Source of the DNA: Streptomyces formicae
Lineage (GTDB): Bacteria; Actinomycetota; Actinomycetes; Streptomycetales; Streptomycetaceae
DNA: 64,000 nt
Assembly: GCF_002556545.1 (NCBI RefSeq)
Contig: NZ_CP022685.1
Coordinates: 7,976,001 to 8,040,000 of the forward strand
Direction: 5' to 3'
Each line of letters begins with the position of its first letter. Position 1 is the first letter of the stretch. A program made the position numbers and the translations under genes. The notes beneath the pieces were generated by a model that did no database searches, was not told the origin of the DNA, and worked only from the letters and a program-made list of their open reading frames with translations. Shown here piece after piece: positions 33,970-43,200 of the stretch.

Positions 33970-35169
33970 TCAGGCGCGCCGGTCCGTGGCGGCGCGCCGG
34001 TCCGTGAAGGCTCCCGTGCCGTCGAACACCCGCTCGGCGAAGCGCTCCCCGATGCGGCGGTGCGTGGCCGCGTCCGGGTGCAGCTCGTCGGGCAGCGGCA
34101 GCTCGGCGAAGTCGGCCTCGCCGTACAGTTCGAGGCCGTCGAGGTAGTACAGGTTCGGGTCGTCGGCGGCGCGTTCCCGTACGATCCGGGCCAGCTCGTC
34201 CCTGATGACGCCGAGGGTCAGCTTCCCGCTCGCGACCTCCGCGGGATCGCCCGTCGCCCGGAAGCGCAGCCGCCCCTCGGCGATCGCGGAGACGTCGATG
34301 GCACAGGGGCCCGGGGTGTCCTCGTGGATGGGGGACAGGATGGGCGAGACGACGAGCAGCGGCGCGGTCGGGTGGCCTTCGCGCACGGTGTCGAGGAAGC
34401 CGTGCACGGCGGGGCCGAAGGCGCGCAGCCGCATCAGGTCGGCGTTCACCACGTTGATGCCGAGCTTGACGCTGAGCAGGTCGGCCGGGGTGTCCCGGAT
34501 CGCGCGCGCGGTGAACGGGTCGAGCAGCGCGCTGCCGCCCAGGCCGAGGTTGATCAGCTCCACGCCGCCGAGGGAGGCGGCGAGCGCGGGCCAGGTGGTG
34601 CTGGGGCTCGCGGCGTCGGAGCCGTGGCTGATCGAACTGCCGTGGTGCAGCCACACCTTGCGGCCCCGGTTCGGCACGGGACCGACGGGCGCGTCGGTGC
34701 GCAGCGCGACGAGCTCGGTGGTCTCGTTGTGCGGCAGCCAGATCTCGACGTCCTTCTCGTCAGGGGCGAGCCCGTCGAAGCGGACGGTGCCGACGGGACC
34801 CGGCCGGTAGTCGGCGGTGCCGGTGCTCAGGTCGATGGTGAGGGTGTTGCCGCCGGCGACGCTGCCCTGGCCTGCCGGACGTCCGTCGACCATCAGGTCG
34901 TAGAGCCCGTCGGGGCGGGGCGGGGCGCCCGGGTAGACGCGCTTGGTCGCCAGCGCGTCGAGCTCGATGACGGTGGCGCGGGTCCGCAGGACCAGGCGTA
35001 CGCCGGAGGGCTGCGACTCGACCATGGCGAGCTGCCCGTCGGCGCACTGGGCACGGGCGCGGGCGGGCAGCCGGTGCGGCAGGACGCCGTGCGCGGTGTG
35101 CTCCAGGTCGAGGTGGCCGCGGAGGAGGTCGGGGGTGAGGGGAGTGGTGATGGGGGCGGTGGTGTTCAT
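33970..35169 (-). CDS. SGNH/GDSL-family hydrolase
   Basis: A 399-residue esterase-like protein. All four SGNH blocks are present: block I KVWLHHGSSISHG (nucleophile Ser), block II INLGLGGSALLD (Gly), block III SVKLGINVVN (Asn) and block V LPDELHPDAATHRRIGERF (Asp and His). The N-terminal 170 residues are beta-rich and probably a jelly-roll carbohydrate-type domain. No signal peptide is visible. The end repeats itself (TDRRAATDRRA). ATG 35169 has a weak ribosome site. A TetR gene 58 bp upstream on the same strand probably controls it. Confidence 0.85.
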   Translation of the reverse strand: MNTTAPITTPLTPDLLRGHLDLEHTAHGVLPHRLPARARAQCADGQLAMVESQPSGVRLVLRTRATVIELDALATKRVYPGAPPRPDGLYDLMVDGRPAGQGSVAGGNTLTIDLSTGTADYRPGPVGTVRFDGLAPDEKDVEIWLPHNETTELVALRTDAPVGPVPNRGRKVWLHHGSSISHGSDAASPSTTWPALAASLGGVELINLGLGGSALLDPFTARAIRDTPADLLSVKLGINVVNADLMRLRAFGPAVHGFLDTVREGHPTAPLLVVSPILSPIHEDTPGPCAIDVSAIAEGRLRFRATGDPAEVASGKLTLGVIRDELARIVRERAADDPNLYYLDGLELYGEADFAELPLPDELHPDAATHRRIGERFAERVFDGTGAFTDRRAATDRRA

Positions 35170-35227
35170 TGCCTCAGCCTGTTGATCAAGTGGTTTGGGA
35201 GGGTGTGCTGGCGCGAACGGGGCGGCG

Positions 35228-35800
35228 TCAGGGTGCGGACCAGGTCCTGAGCAGGGCGTCGAGCCGGTTCAGGGCCCACGACCAGGACTCCTGCGAGTCC
35301 GGGGCGCTGTGGCTGAAGCCGCCGGCGAGCTCCAGGCTGACGTACCCGTGGAAGACGCTGCCCAGGAGCCGCACCGCGTGGGTCTGATCCGGCTCGGCCA
35401 GGTCGTAGCCGCGCAGGATGGCCCGCGTCATCTGCGCGTGCCTGCCGCCCGCGCTCGCGGCGGCCGCCTCCGGGTCGAGCCGGTACTGGGTCGAGGCGTA
35501 CCTGCCGGGGTGCTCGCGTGCGTAGTCGCGGTAGACGTTCGCGAAGGCGGTGAGCGCGTCCTTGCCCGCGCGCCCCGCGAGGGCGGCGGAACCCCGGTCG
35601 GCCAGTTCCGCCAGGGCGAGCAGGGCGATCCGGGTCTTCAGGTCGTGGGAGTTCCTCACGTGCGAGTACAGGCTCGCGACCTTGACGTCGAACCGCCGGG
35701 CGAGCGCGGAGACGGTCACCTCCGTGAAACCGACCTCGTCGGCCAGCTCGGCGCCCGCTCTGACCAGGCGGTCCGTGGTCAGTCCTGCGCGTGGTGCCAT
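35228..35800 (-). CDS. TetR/AcrR family regulator (WHG domain)
   Basis: A 190-residue repressor. The helix-turn-helix is at about 27-50 (VTVSALARRFDVKVASLYSH then VRNSHDLKTRI). The C-terminal ligand domain has TRAILRGYDL and RLLGSVFHGYVSLELAGGF, the pattern of the TetR_C_33/WHG group. ATG 35800 stands opposite the broken methyltransferase gene, 231 bp away. A perfect palindrome with a second degenerate copy lies in between (35872-35907) and is the likely operator, placing the repressor on its own promoter and perhaps the divergent gene. Confidence 0.88.
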   Translation of the reverse strand: MAPRAGLTTDRLVRAGAELADEVGFTEVTVSALARRFDVKVASLYSHVRNSHDLKTRIALLALAELADRGSAALAGRAGKDALTAFANVYRDYAREHPGRYASTQYRLDPEAAAASAGGRHAQMTRAILRGYDLAEPDQTHAVRLLGSVFHGYVSLELAGGFSHSAPDSQESWSWALNRLDALLRTWSAP

Positions 35801-35852
35801 GAGCTTGCCTCCGCCTTCTCTGCGGTCTTCTCTTCGACGTGGTCCGTCTGCC

Positions 35853-35907
35853 TATAGCTATATTGCACGTTCCTAAAGTCTTTAGGCAAGTGGTGTAAGT
35901 CTTCAGG
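35853..35907. promoter_or_regulatory. TetR-type operator and promoter region
   Basis: TATAGCTATA (35853-35862) offers an AT-rich -10 region for the regulator gene. CCTAAAG-T-CTTTAGG (35872-35886) is a perfect palindrome, followed by a related TAAGTCTTCAGG (35896-35907). Two sites one helical turn or so apart fit a TetR dimer pair. Confidence 0.6.
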
Positions 35908-36031
35908 TGGACGGAGAGGCGGTCACTTGCTGGAACGGCAAGGCGAGTAGTCAGAAACGGGGAAAGGGGCGGAGGCTGGCACTGCTGACGGACACACAGG
36001 CAAACACGCCACAGGAAGGCGGCGAGGAACC

Positions 36032-36967
36032 ATGGCGCACGGACACGGACACGGACACGGACACGGACACGGACACGGACACGGACACGCACACGGGCAC
36101 GGGCACTCCCACGAGACGACCGACATCGACTGGGCCGCGATGGGCGACAAGCTGGAGCGGTACGCGAGGATCGCCGCGCCGATGTACGGCGAGGTGGCCG
36201 CGTGGCTGCGCGGGTGGGTGCCGGAGCCGGGGCTCGTGGCCGACGTGGGCGCGGGCCCCGGTGCCGTGGCCTTCCTGCTGGCTGGCGCCTTCCCCGGGGC
36301 GCGGATCGTCGCGGCCGACCCCGAGGGGCCGCTCCTGGAGCGCGCGCGTGCGCGCGCCGAACGGGACGGCGTCGCGGACCGGTTCGAGGCGGTGAGGGCG
36401 TAACTCCCGGACGACGTGGGGCAGTTGCCGCCCGCCGACCTGATGTGGCTGGGCAAGTCCCTGCACCACGTGGGCGACCAGGGCGCCGCGCTCGCCGCCC
36501 TCGCGCAGCGGCTCGCCCCCGGCGGAGCGATCGCCCTCCTGGAGGGCGGTCTGAACGCCCGCAGCCTGCCCCGCGACATCGGCTTCGGCAAGCCCGGCCT
36601 CCAGTCCCGCCTGGAGGCGGTGGACGAGGAGTGGTTCGCCGGGATGCGCGCGAGCCTGCCGGGCACGAAGGACGTCGTGGAGGACTGGCCCGCCCTCCTC
36701 GGCGCCGCGGGCCTGCGCCACGTGGCCACCCGCAGCTTCCTGCTCGACGTACCGGCCCCGCTCCCGCGCGAGGTCCGTGCGCACCTCGTGGACGAACTGG
36801 CCCGCCGCCGCGAGATGCACGAGGAACTCCTCGGCGCCGACGAGCTGGCCACCATCGACCGTCTCCTGGACCCGTCGGACCCGGGCGGCCTCCTCCTCAG
36901 GCCCGACGCGTTCCTGCTGCTCGCGCAGACGGTGCATGTGGCGGTCAAGGACCGGGAGCAGGGCTAG
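36032..36967 (+). pseudogene. SAM-dependent methyltransferase interrupted by an in-frame TAA
   Basis: One reading frame from ATG 36032 to TAG 36967 encodes a 311-residue methyltransferase except for a single TAA at 36401-36403. Before it lie LVADVGAGPGAVAFLLAGAF (motif I) and ARIVAADPEGPLLERARARA; after it, in the same frame, LPDDVGQLPPADLMWLGKSL, LAPGGAIALLEGGL and a normal C-terminus. From memory, relatives read 'VRAELPD' here, so GAA to TAA (Glu to stop) is the simplest cause. GTG 36415 could restart the second half. The N-terminus is a (Gly-His) repeat tract. It may be a true pseudogene, a sequencing error, or a read-through case. Confidence 0.8.
36041..36088 (+). repeat. Eight perfect GGACAC hexanucleotide repeats (Gly-His tract)
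   Basis: GGACAC occurs eight times in tandem, then GCACAC, two GGGCAC and TCCCAC (to 36112). Translated it gives (GH)8-AH-GH-GH-SH, a histidine-rich stretch able to bind metal. The unit is a multiple of three, so gain or loss of copies would not shift the frame. Confidence 0.9.
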
Positions 36968-37069
36968 CCGGGCACGCGTCCCGCATCCCACGTATTCGCC
37001 CAACTGCCGGTGTGTGGACTCCTGTTGACGTAACGTCGGGAGGTCTCCGGCAGGAAGGGGTGCGGTCGC

Positions 37070-37447
37070 GTGATGGAGCTGATGCGGTGGGAGTCCGACG
37101 AAGGACCCGTAGTGGTCGAAGTGGACTCCAGGGACCCCGGGTTCAGGTCCGTGTCGCGGCGTGGCGGGGACGACGGGATCCATGAGGTCGAGGGGCGCTT
37201 CGAGTCGGCGTTGAGCAATGTGCGCGGGGCCGCGATGTCCGCGCTGCGGACCTTCCGGGACCGGGCACTCGACCCCGATGCCATCGAGTTGGAATTCGGG
37301 GTCAAGCTCAGCGCCGTGGCGGGTGCCGTCATCGCCAAGACCGCCGCCGAGGGACACCTGACCGTCAAGCTCACCTGGTCCAGGCCGCAGGCCCCGGGAG
37401 ACGGCACCCGACAGGACGGCGCCGGACGGGCGGTCCAAGGCGAATAA
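37070..37447 (+). CDS. Trypco1-domain protein (CU044_2847 type)
   Basis: A 125-residue soluble protein, first gene of a four-gene unit. MRWESDEGPVVVEVDSRDPG then the helix FESALSNVRGAAMSALRTFR and the closing strand block IELEFGVKLSAVAGAVIAKT, HLTVKLTW match the 'trypsin co-occurring' domain found next to trypsin-like proteases of bacterial conflict systems (family knowledge, from memory). It is thought to be a partner or regulator of the protease. GTG 37070 is 9 nt after AGGAAGGGG; ATG 37073 is equally possible. TAA overlaps the protease ATG by one base (TAATG). Confidence 0.8.
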   Translation: MMELMRWESDEGPVVVEVDSRDPGFRSVSRRGGDDGIHEVEGRFESALSNVRGAAMSALRTFRDRALDPDAIELEFGVKLSAVAGAVIAKTAAEGHLTVKLTWSRPQAPGDGTRQDGAGRAVQGE

Positions 37448-39183
37448 TGGCGGGCATGCACTGGCGTGCCCGGATCGGCACGGTCGACGGCGTTCCCAGA
37501 GGAGCGGGCGTGCTGGTCGACGGTGCGCGGCTGATCACCTGCGCCCACGTCGTCGAGGGCCTGGCCGAGGTCTCCGTGGCGCTGCCGGGACTCGACGACG
37601 CGCTGCGCGGGACCGTGGCGTGGGTCGGGGACTGGCGGCGCGTGGGGGATCGCGGGGACCTGGCCGTGATCGCGCTCGACCGGCCGCCCGACGCGACGCC
37701 GTGCGCGTTCGCCCCGCTCGACGTCCTGCGGCCGCGCCCGGGGCACGCCGCCCCCGAACTGCGCGCGCTCGGCTTCCCGTTCGGCCACGACGAGGTGGGG
37801 ACGCACGTCACGCTGCGCACCAGCGCGGACCGGCTGCTAGGCCAGGAGTGGCTGGAGATCGACGTGGAGCGGGCCCATCTCCAGTGCCTCGCCGAGGGGT
37901 TCAGCGGCGCCGCCGTCTACGACCAGGAGAGCCATCTCGTCGTCGGCATCCTCACCGACGCCGTGCTCGAGGACACCGCCGCCGGTCACATCGGACGGAT
38001 GCTGCCCCTCGACACCATCCGCCGCCACTGGGAGGAGCTGGACGACCTCCTGCCGCTCGACTGGCTGCCGGACGCGCCGCGCCGCGAACTGCGCGCGCTG
38101 CTGAGCGACGTACGGATCGACGCGGGGAACCTGGAGCTGATCGTCCGGCGGGCCTTTCCCACCTTCCGCCGCCCGCTGCCCGCCTTCCGGTCCGTCTGGC
38201 ACGCGGTCCGTCACGTCGCCGAGGAACTGACCGGCGAGGACCGGCTCGTGCGGCTCCTCGACTCGCTGCGTGCGGCGGGGCCGCCCGGGGTGGACATCGG
38301 CGGGTGGCTGCGGCGGTGGATGCCCGAGCAGTGCGAAGGGGGCCGGGCGACCGGCGCGGCGATCGGCGCCGCACCCACCGGTTCCGTCATGTTCCGCGCC
38401 GAGTCGATGACCCGGGGCGCCGGACTCGACCTCTCCGTCTGCACCGTGGTCGACGGCCTGCCCGTCGCCAGGGCGGGGCCCTTCAGGATCCGGCCACGCC
38501 AACTGCGGACGAAGGTGGAGGCGCTGCTCGCCGAACAGATCTGCCGCGTCCACGAGTTCGACTGGATGGTGGAGTTCGTGGTGCCCGAACGGCTGATGAG
38601 CGAGCCGTACGAGGAGTGGCAGATCCACGAGCCGGGCGCCGCGCGGCCCCGGCCGCTGCGCACGGTGCCGGTCGTGGTCCGGCACATGGACCGGCTGAAG
38701 CCGCTCACCGTCTCGCGGCTCACCCGCAGGCGCTGGGAGACGGTGCGGGCCCGCGGCGAGACCAGGCCGCGGCGCGTGGAGTGCGGACTGCCCTACGGCT
38801 ACGACGAGTTCCACGACTGGCTGGACGCCGACGACGACGTGTGCGCCCTCGCGTACGCCGCGACACCCGTGGGCGACTGGCTCGCGGCCGCCCTCGACAC
38901 CGGCGTGCCGATCATGCTGTGGCGGCGCCACGACTGCGGCGACGAGGGCCACGCCCACTGCGCGCCCGACAAGTTCCTCGACCGGCTCACGGAGGCGGTC
39001 GCCGCACTCGACCCGGACCGGCTGCCGTTCGAGGTGATGCGGCTGCGCAAGGAGGCGCGCTCCCCCGACAAGGGGGACGCCGAGCACTGCGGGCACCGGC
39101 TGACCCTGTTCTGGGACGACCCGGAGCGCAAGCCCGACCCACCACTGGCCATGCGGACCACAGGGAGCGTGGAGCGTGTCTGA
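37447..39183 (+). CDS. Trypsin-like protease fused to effector-associated and VMAP-C-type domains
   Basis: A 578-residue cytosolic protein (no signal peptide). Residues 8-200 are a trypsin-like serine protease with an intact triad: H34 in LITCAHVVEG, D71 in GDLAVIAL and S153 in EGFSGAAVYD. Residues about 208-292 form a helical adaptor (RRELRALLSDVRIDAGNLEL, RLLDSLRA) that looks like an effector-associated domain. Residues about 300-570 look like the C-terminal domain of vWA-MoxR-associated proteins (VPVVVRHMDRLK, HRLTLFWDDPERKP). Protease activity would be released or directed by its AAA+/vWA partners (inference). It overlaps the MoxR gene by 8 bp. Confidence 0.82.
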   Translation: MAGMHWRARIGTVDGVPRGAGVLVDGARLITCAHVVEGLAEVSVALPGLDDALRGTVAWVGDWRRVGDRGDLAVIALDRPPDATPCAFAPLDVLRPRPGHAAPELRALGFPFGHDEVGTHVTLRTSADRLLGQEWLEIDVERAHLQCLAEGFSGAAVYDQESHLVVGILTDAVLEDTAAGHIGRMLPLDTIRRHWEELDDLLPLDWLPDAPRRELRALLSDVRIDAGNLELIVRRAFPTFRRPLPAFRSVWHAVRHVAEELTGEDRLVRLLDSLRAAGPPGVDIGGWLRRWMPEQCEGGRATGAAIGAAPTGSVMFRAESMTRGAGLDLSVCTVVDGLPVARAGPFRIRPRQLRTKVEALLAEQICRVHEFDWMVEFVVPERLMSEPYEEWQIHEPGAARPRPLRTVPVVVRHMDRLKPLTVSRLTRRRWETVRARGETRPRRVECGLPYGYDEFHDWLDADDDVCALAYAATPVGDWLAAALDTGVPIMLWRRHDCGDEGHAHCAPDKFLDRLTEAVAALDPDRLPFEVMRLRKEARSPDKGDAEHCGHRLTLFWDDPERKPDPPLAMRTTGSVERV

Positions 39184-40240
39184 GACGGCTGAGACGGCCG
39201 GGGCGACGGCGACGTCCCACTGGCAGATCTACACCGGAAGCCGGATCCCGCACGAAGGAATCGAGGCACTCCCGGCCCCGCCCCCGTGGCGCACCTTCAC
39301 CGGCGGCCCCGCCCTGCCCGTCCCGCCCGGCGACTCCGGCAACCCGCACGCGGCCGTCAGCTACCGGCCGGGCGAGGACGCGGTCCGGCAGGTCAACGCC
39401 GCGCTGTACCTGCGCAGGCCGCTCCTGGTGACCGGCGCACCCGGCACCGGCAAGTCCTCCCTCGCGTACGCGGTGGCGCACGAACTGGGCCTCGGCAAGG
39501 TCCTGCACTGGCCGATCACCAGCCGCGTCGCCCTGCGCGACGGCCTTTACGAATACGACCCGCTGACCCGCCTGTACGCCGCCGAACGCGCCCGGGGCGA
39601 CGGTGACGCGGGGGTCGGCGACGACATCGGCGACTATCTGCGCCTCGGCCCCCTCGGCACCGCGCTGCTCCCCTACGAGCGGCCCCGCGTGCTGCTCGTC
39701 GACGAGATCGACAAGAGCGACATCGACCTGCCCAACGACCTCCTCACCATCTTCGAGAAGGGCTCCTACGAACTCGTCGAGCTGGCCCGCCGCGCCGCGC
39801 CCACCGCCAAGGTGATGACGGCCGACAGCACCACCGACCGCGTGGAGATCCGCGACGGCACCGTCACCTGCCGTGCCTTCCCCCTCGTCATCATGACCAG
39901 CAACGGCGAGCGCGAGTTCCCGCCCGCGTTCCTGCGGCGCTGCGTGACCGTGGACCTGAAACAGCCCGCGAGCGTGGCGGAGCTGACCGCGATCGTCCGC
40001 GAGCACCTCGGCCCGGTGCTGTGCGGCGAGGACGGCGAACTCCCGCCGCGTACACAGGAAATCATCGACCGCTTCTTCGAACGGCGCAGCGGCGGACTCC
40101 TCGCCAACGACCAGCTCCTCAACGCCATCTACATGTGCCACCACGCGTCGTTCAGCGAAGAGCCCGAGAACGTCAGGAAGTTGGCGGACCAGGTGATGCC
40201 GTACCTGAGCGGCGAGGCGACCCGGCACGATGACGCTTGA
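39176..40240 (+). CDS. MoxR-type AAA+ ATPase
   Basis: A 354-residue ATPase. Walker A GAPGTGKS is at 87-94, Walker B RVLLVDEIDK at about 171-180, sensor 1 TSNGE at 241-245, and the arginine-finger segment FPPAFLRRC at 248-256. The GDYLRLGPLGTALLP insert is typical of MoxR-like members of conflict systems. MoxR proteins remodel targets together with vWA-domain partners; here the partner is the next gene. GTG 39176 lies inside the protease reading frame, and its own end overlaps the next gene by 11 bp. Confidence 0.88.
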   Translation: MSETAETAGATATSHWQIYTGSRIPHEGIEALPAPPPWRTFTGGPALPVPPGDSGNPHAAVSYRPGEDAVRQVNAALYLRRPLLVTGAPGTGKSSLAYAVAHELGLGKVLHWPITSRVALRDGLYEYDPLTRLYAAERARGDGDAGVGDDIGDYLRLGPLGTALLPYERPRVLLVDEIDKSDIDLPNDLLTIFEKGSYELVELARRAAPTAKVMTADSTTDRVEIRDGTVTCRAFPLVIMTSNGEREFPPAFLRRCVTVDLKQPASVAELTAIVREHLGPVLCGEDGELPPRTQEIIDRFFERRSGGLLANDQLLNAIYMCHHASFSEEPENVRKLADQVMPYLSGEATRHDDA

Positions 40241-43200
40241 CCGGCTCAGGGACGCGCTGGACGCCCTCGGCCCGCCGGTCACCCCGCTGGAGCTGGCGGA
40301 GATGCTGTGGCTGGCGGAGCGGCTGCCCGTGGGGGAGGGCGGTGGTGCCGGGGTTCCGCCGTCGGGCCAGTACGGCGGTGACCACGTGGACTTCCGGCAG
40401 GGTACGTTCCACGCTCCGGTGACGGGCTCGATGGCCTACGCCGACGTGAGCGAGCGCCCCGGAGCGAGCGACGAGGGTGCGGAGCGCGCCGACCCGGCGG
40501 AGCCGCAGAGCGAGGCCGGTCCGCGCCCCGCCCCCGGGCGCCGGGCCCTGCACGTCCCGCACGGCGCCCCGCGCCCCGGCACCGACGCCGACGACGTCCT
40601 CGTCCCCGCCCCGCAGGCCCTGCGCCACGAACTCGCCATCCAGCGCGCCCTGCGCCCGCTCAAGCGCCGCGTCCCCGACCGGCGCCGCCGCACCCTGGAC
40701 GAGGAGGCCACCGCCGCACGCGCCGCGCGCCACCCGGGCCTGCGTCTCTGGGCCCCGGTCATGGTCCCGGTCCCCGACCGGCTCCTGAGCCTCGCCCTGG
40801 TCGTCGACACGGGCCCCGCGATGACGGTGTGGCGTCCGCTCGCCCGCGAACTGCGCGAGGCGATGCAGCGCACCGCCGCCTTCCGCGACGTACGCGTGTG
40901 GCAGCTGGCGGACGTCGGGTCGCGCGTCGGCGTCCGGATCTCCGCCGAGGGGCCCGCCCTTGACCCGGCGGCGCTCGTCGACCCGACGGGGCGTCAGATC
41001 GTCCTGGTGCTCAGCGACTGCTCGGGCCCGCACTGGTGGGGCGGCCGGGCGGACCCCGCGCTGCACCTGTGGGCGGGGCGCGGCCCCACCGCGATCCTCC
41101 AGCCGCTGCCCGAACGCCTCTGGCGCAGGACCGCGGCCCCCGCGGTCCCGGGCCGTGCCATCGCCTCCCGCGCGGGCGCCCCCAACACCGCACTGCGCTT
41201 CACCCCGCACGACGGCCGCGCCGTCCTGCCCGCGCCCGACGCGATCCCCGTGCCGGTCCTCGAACTCGCCCCCGAGTGGCTCGCTGACTGGGCGGGCCTG
41301 GTGACCGCGTCCGGCGACCGGGGCAGGGACACGGCCGTGACGTACGTCAGCCGCGCCCACCCGCCGCACGCCCAACCCCTGTCCAGCGAGGGTGACTTGC
41401 CGGTCACCGAGCGGATCCTGCGCTTCCAGACGGCGGCATCCCCCACGGCGGCGGACCTGGCCGCCCACGTCGCGCTCTCCGTCCCCGCACTGCCGGTGAT
41501 GCGGCTCATCCAGCAACGGGTGACGCCCGGTTCGCGCCCCAGCGACCTGGCGGAGGTCCTCCTGAGCGGCCTCCTGGAACCGGTCGACGCGGAACGCGGC
41601 CTGTACGACTTCGTGCCGGGAGCCAGGGCCGCACTCCTGGAGACCCTGCCCCGCCCCGAGTCGCTCGCGGTCGCCGAGCTGCTCGGCCGCCTCGGCGCGG
41701 AGATCGAGGCGAGGGCGGGGTCGGGGACGCGGGCGTTCCGGGCGGTCGTGGGGGTAGCGGAGGGAGCGGGGAGTCGGGGGCTCGGGGAGGTGGGGCAGCC
41801 GTTCGCGCTGGTCAGCGAGGAGGCGTTGGGGGTGCTCAGAGGGCGGGCGATACGGGTGGTGGAGCGGCCCGCGGAGGTCCCGGATCACGAGACGGTGAGA
41901 TTGCCCAGGAGGGATGAGGAGCCGCTTCCCCCGGAGGAGGCGCCATTCGAACCGCCCGGATCGGTGACGGCCCCGACCGGGCTCTCCAACATCTCCGCCG
42001 TGGACCCGTTCATCGGCAGGGCGCATGAACTCGACGGCCTGGACAGGACGTTCACCGACCTCCACGGGGCGGAGCGGGTCGTCCTGCACGGCGTGGCGGG
42101 CGTGGGCAAGACCATGCTGGCGAGGGCGTGGGCGGGGCGGTGGGGCGCTCGGGACCAGGAGCGCCCGGTGTGGTGGGTCACCGCGGACTCGCCCGCGTCC
42201 CTGGTCAAAGGGCTCTCGGAGCTGACCGATGTACTCCAGCCGTTCGTGAGGGACGCGCGCGCGGCGGGCGGCCGATGGGAGTGGGCTCTTCAGTGGCTGA
42301 GCTCGCACACCGGCTGGGCGCTCGTGCTCGACGGCGTCGAGAGCCCTGACGACGTGCGTGTGCTGCTGTCGCGCCTGGGCACCCGCGGCGTCGTCCTGAT
42401 CACCAGCCGGGAGGCGGAGGGCTGGCCGGACGACGTCTTCCGGCTCGGTCTCGGCGTGCCCGCGCTGTCGGAAGCGGCCCAGATGTTCAAGGTCCACGCG
42501 GGCCGGGAGGTCGCCGGGGTCGTGCGGCTGTGCGAGGAGCTGGGGCGGCTGCCGAGGGCGGTGGTGCGGGCGGCCGAGGCGATCGCCGGGACGGGGGTGA
42601 CGGTGGACGAGTACCTCGCCCTCCTCGCGCGGGGAGCGCTCGAACCGGTGGAACCCGAGGGGGAGGGCTCGGGGTCGGCGGAGGACCTGACGCCGACGGA
42701 CGCGATCGGGGACGCGGTCAAGGAGTCACTGCGCGGCATCGCCGACCCGGCGGCCGTTCAACTCCTGCTGACCCTTGCCTGGTGGGGCGACAGCGCCGTT
42801 CCTCGCAGCCTGCTCCCGACCGTTCTGGACCCGGCGTACGACGTGACGCGCCTCCTGGACGTTCTGGTGGAGCGCGGCCTGGTGCATCTTGACGCGTCGG
42901 CGGCCACGGTCACGGTTCCGAGGCGCTTCGGAGCCATCGCCCTCACGCCGGACGAGACTCTGCCCTTCCGTGGCTCCGGCCAGGTCGACGCGGCCCGGCA
43001 CCGGGCCGTCAGCTGCCTGATCGCCGCGTTCCCTGCGCCTGTGGACGACCCGGAGAAATGGCCGTACTGCCGTCAGCTCGTGCCGCTCGTCGAGGGGTTG
43101 TGCGAGAGGGCCAGGCCCGAGGACGACACCGCCTTGCTGGCTCAACTGCTCACCACGGCGGGGGAATTCCTCATCAGCCAGTGGCGGTCGGAGTCGGCCA

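Noticed and set aside
36041..36112. CRISPR-like tandem repeats
   Set aside because: The units are directly adjacent hexamers inside a coding frame with no spacers and no cas genes.
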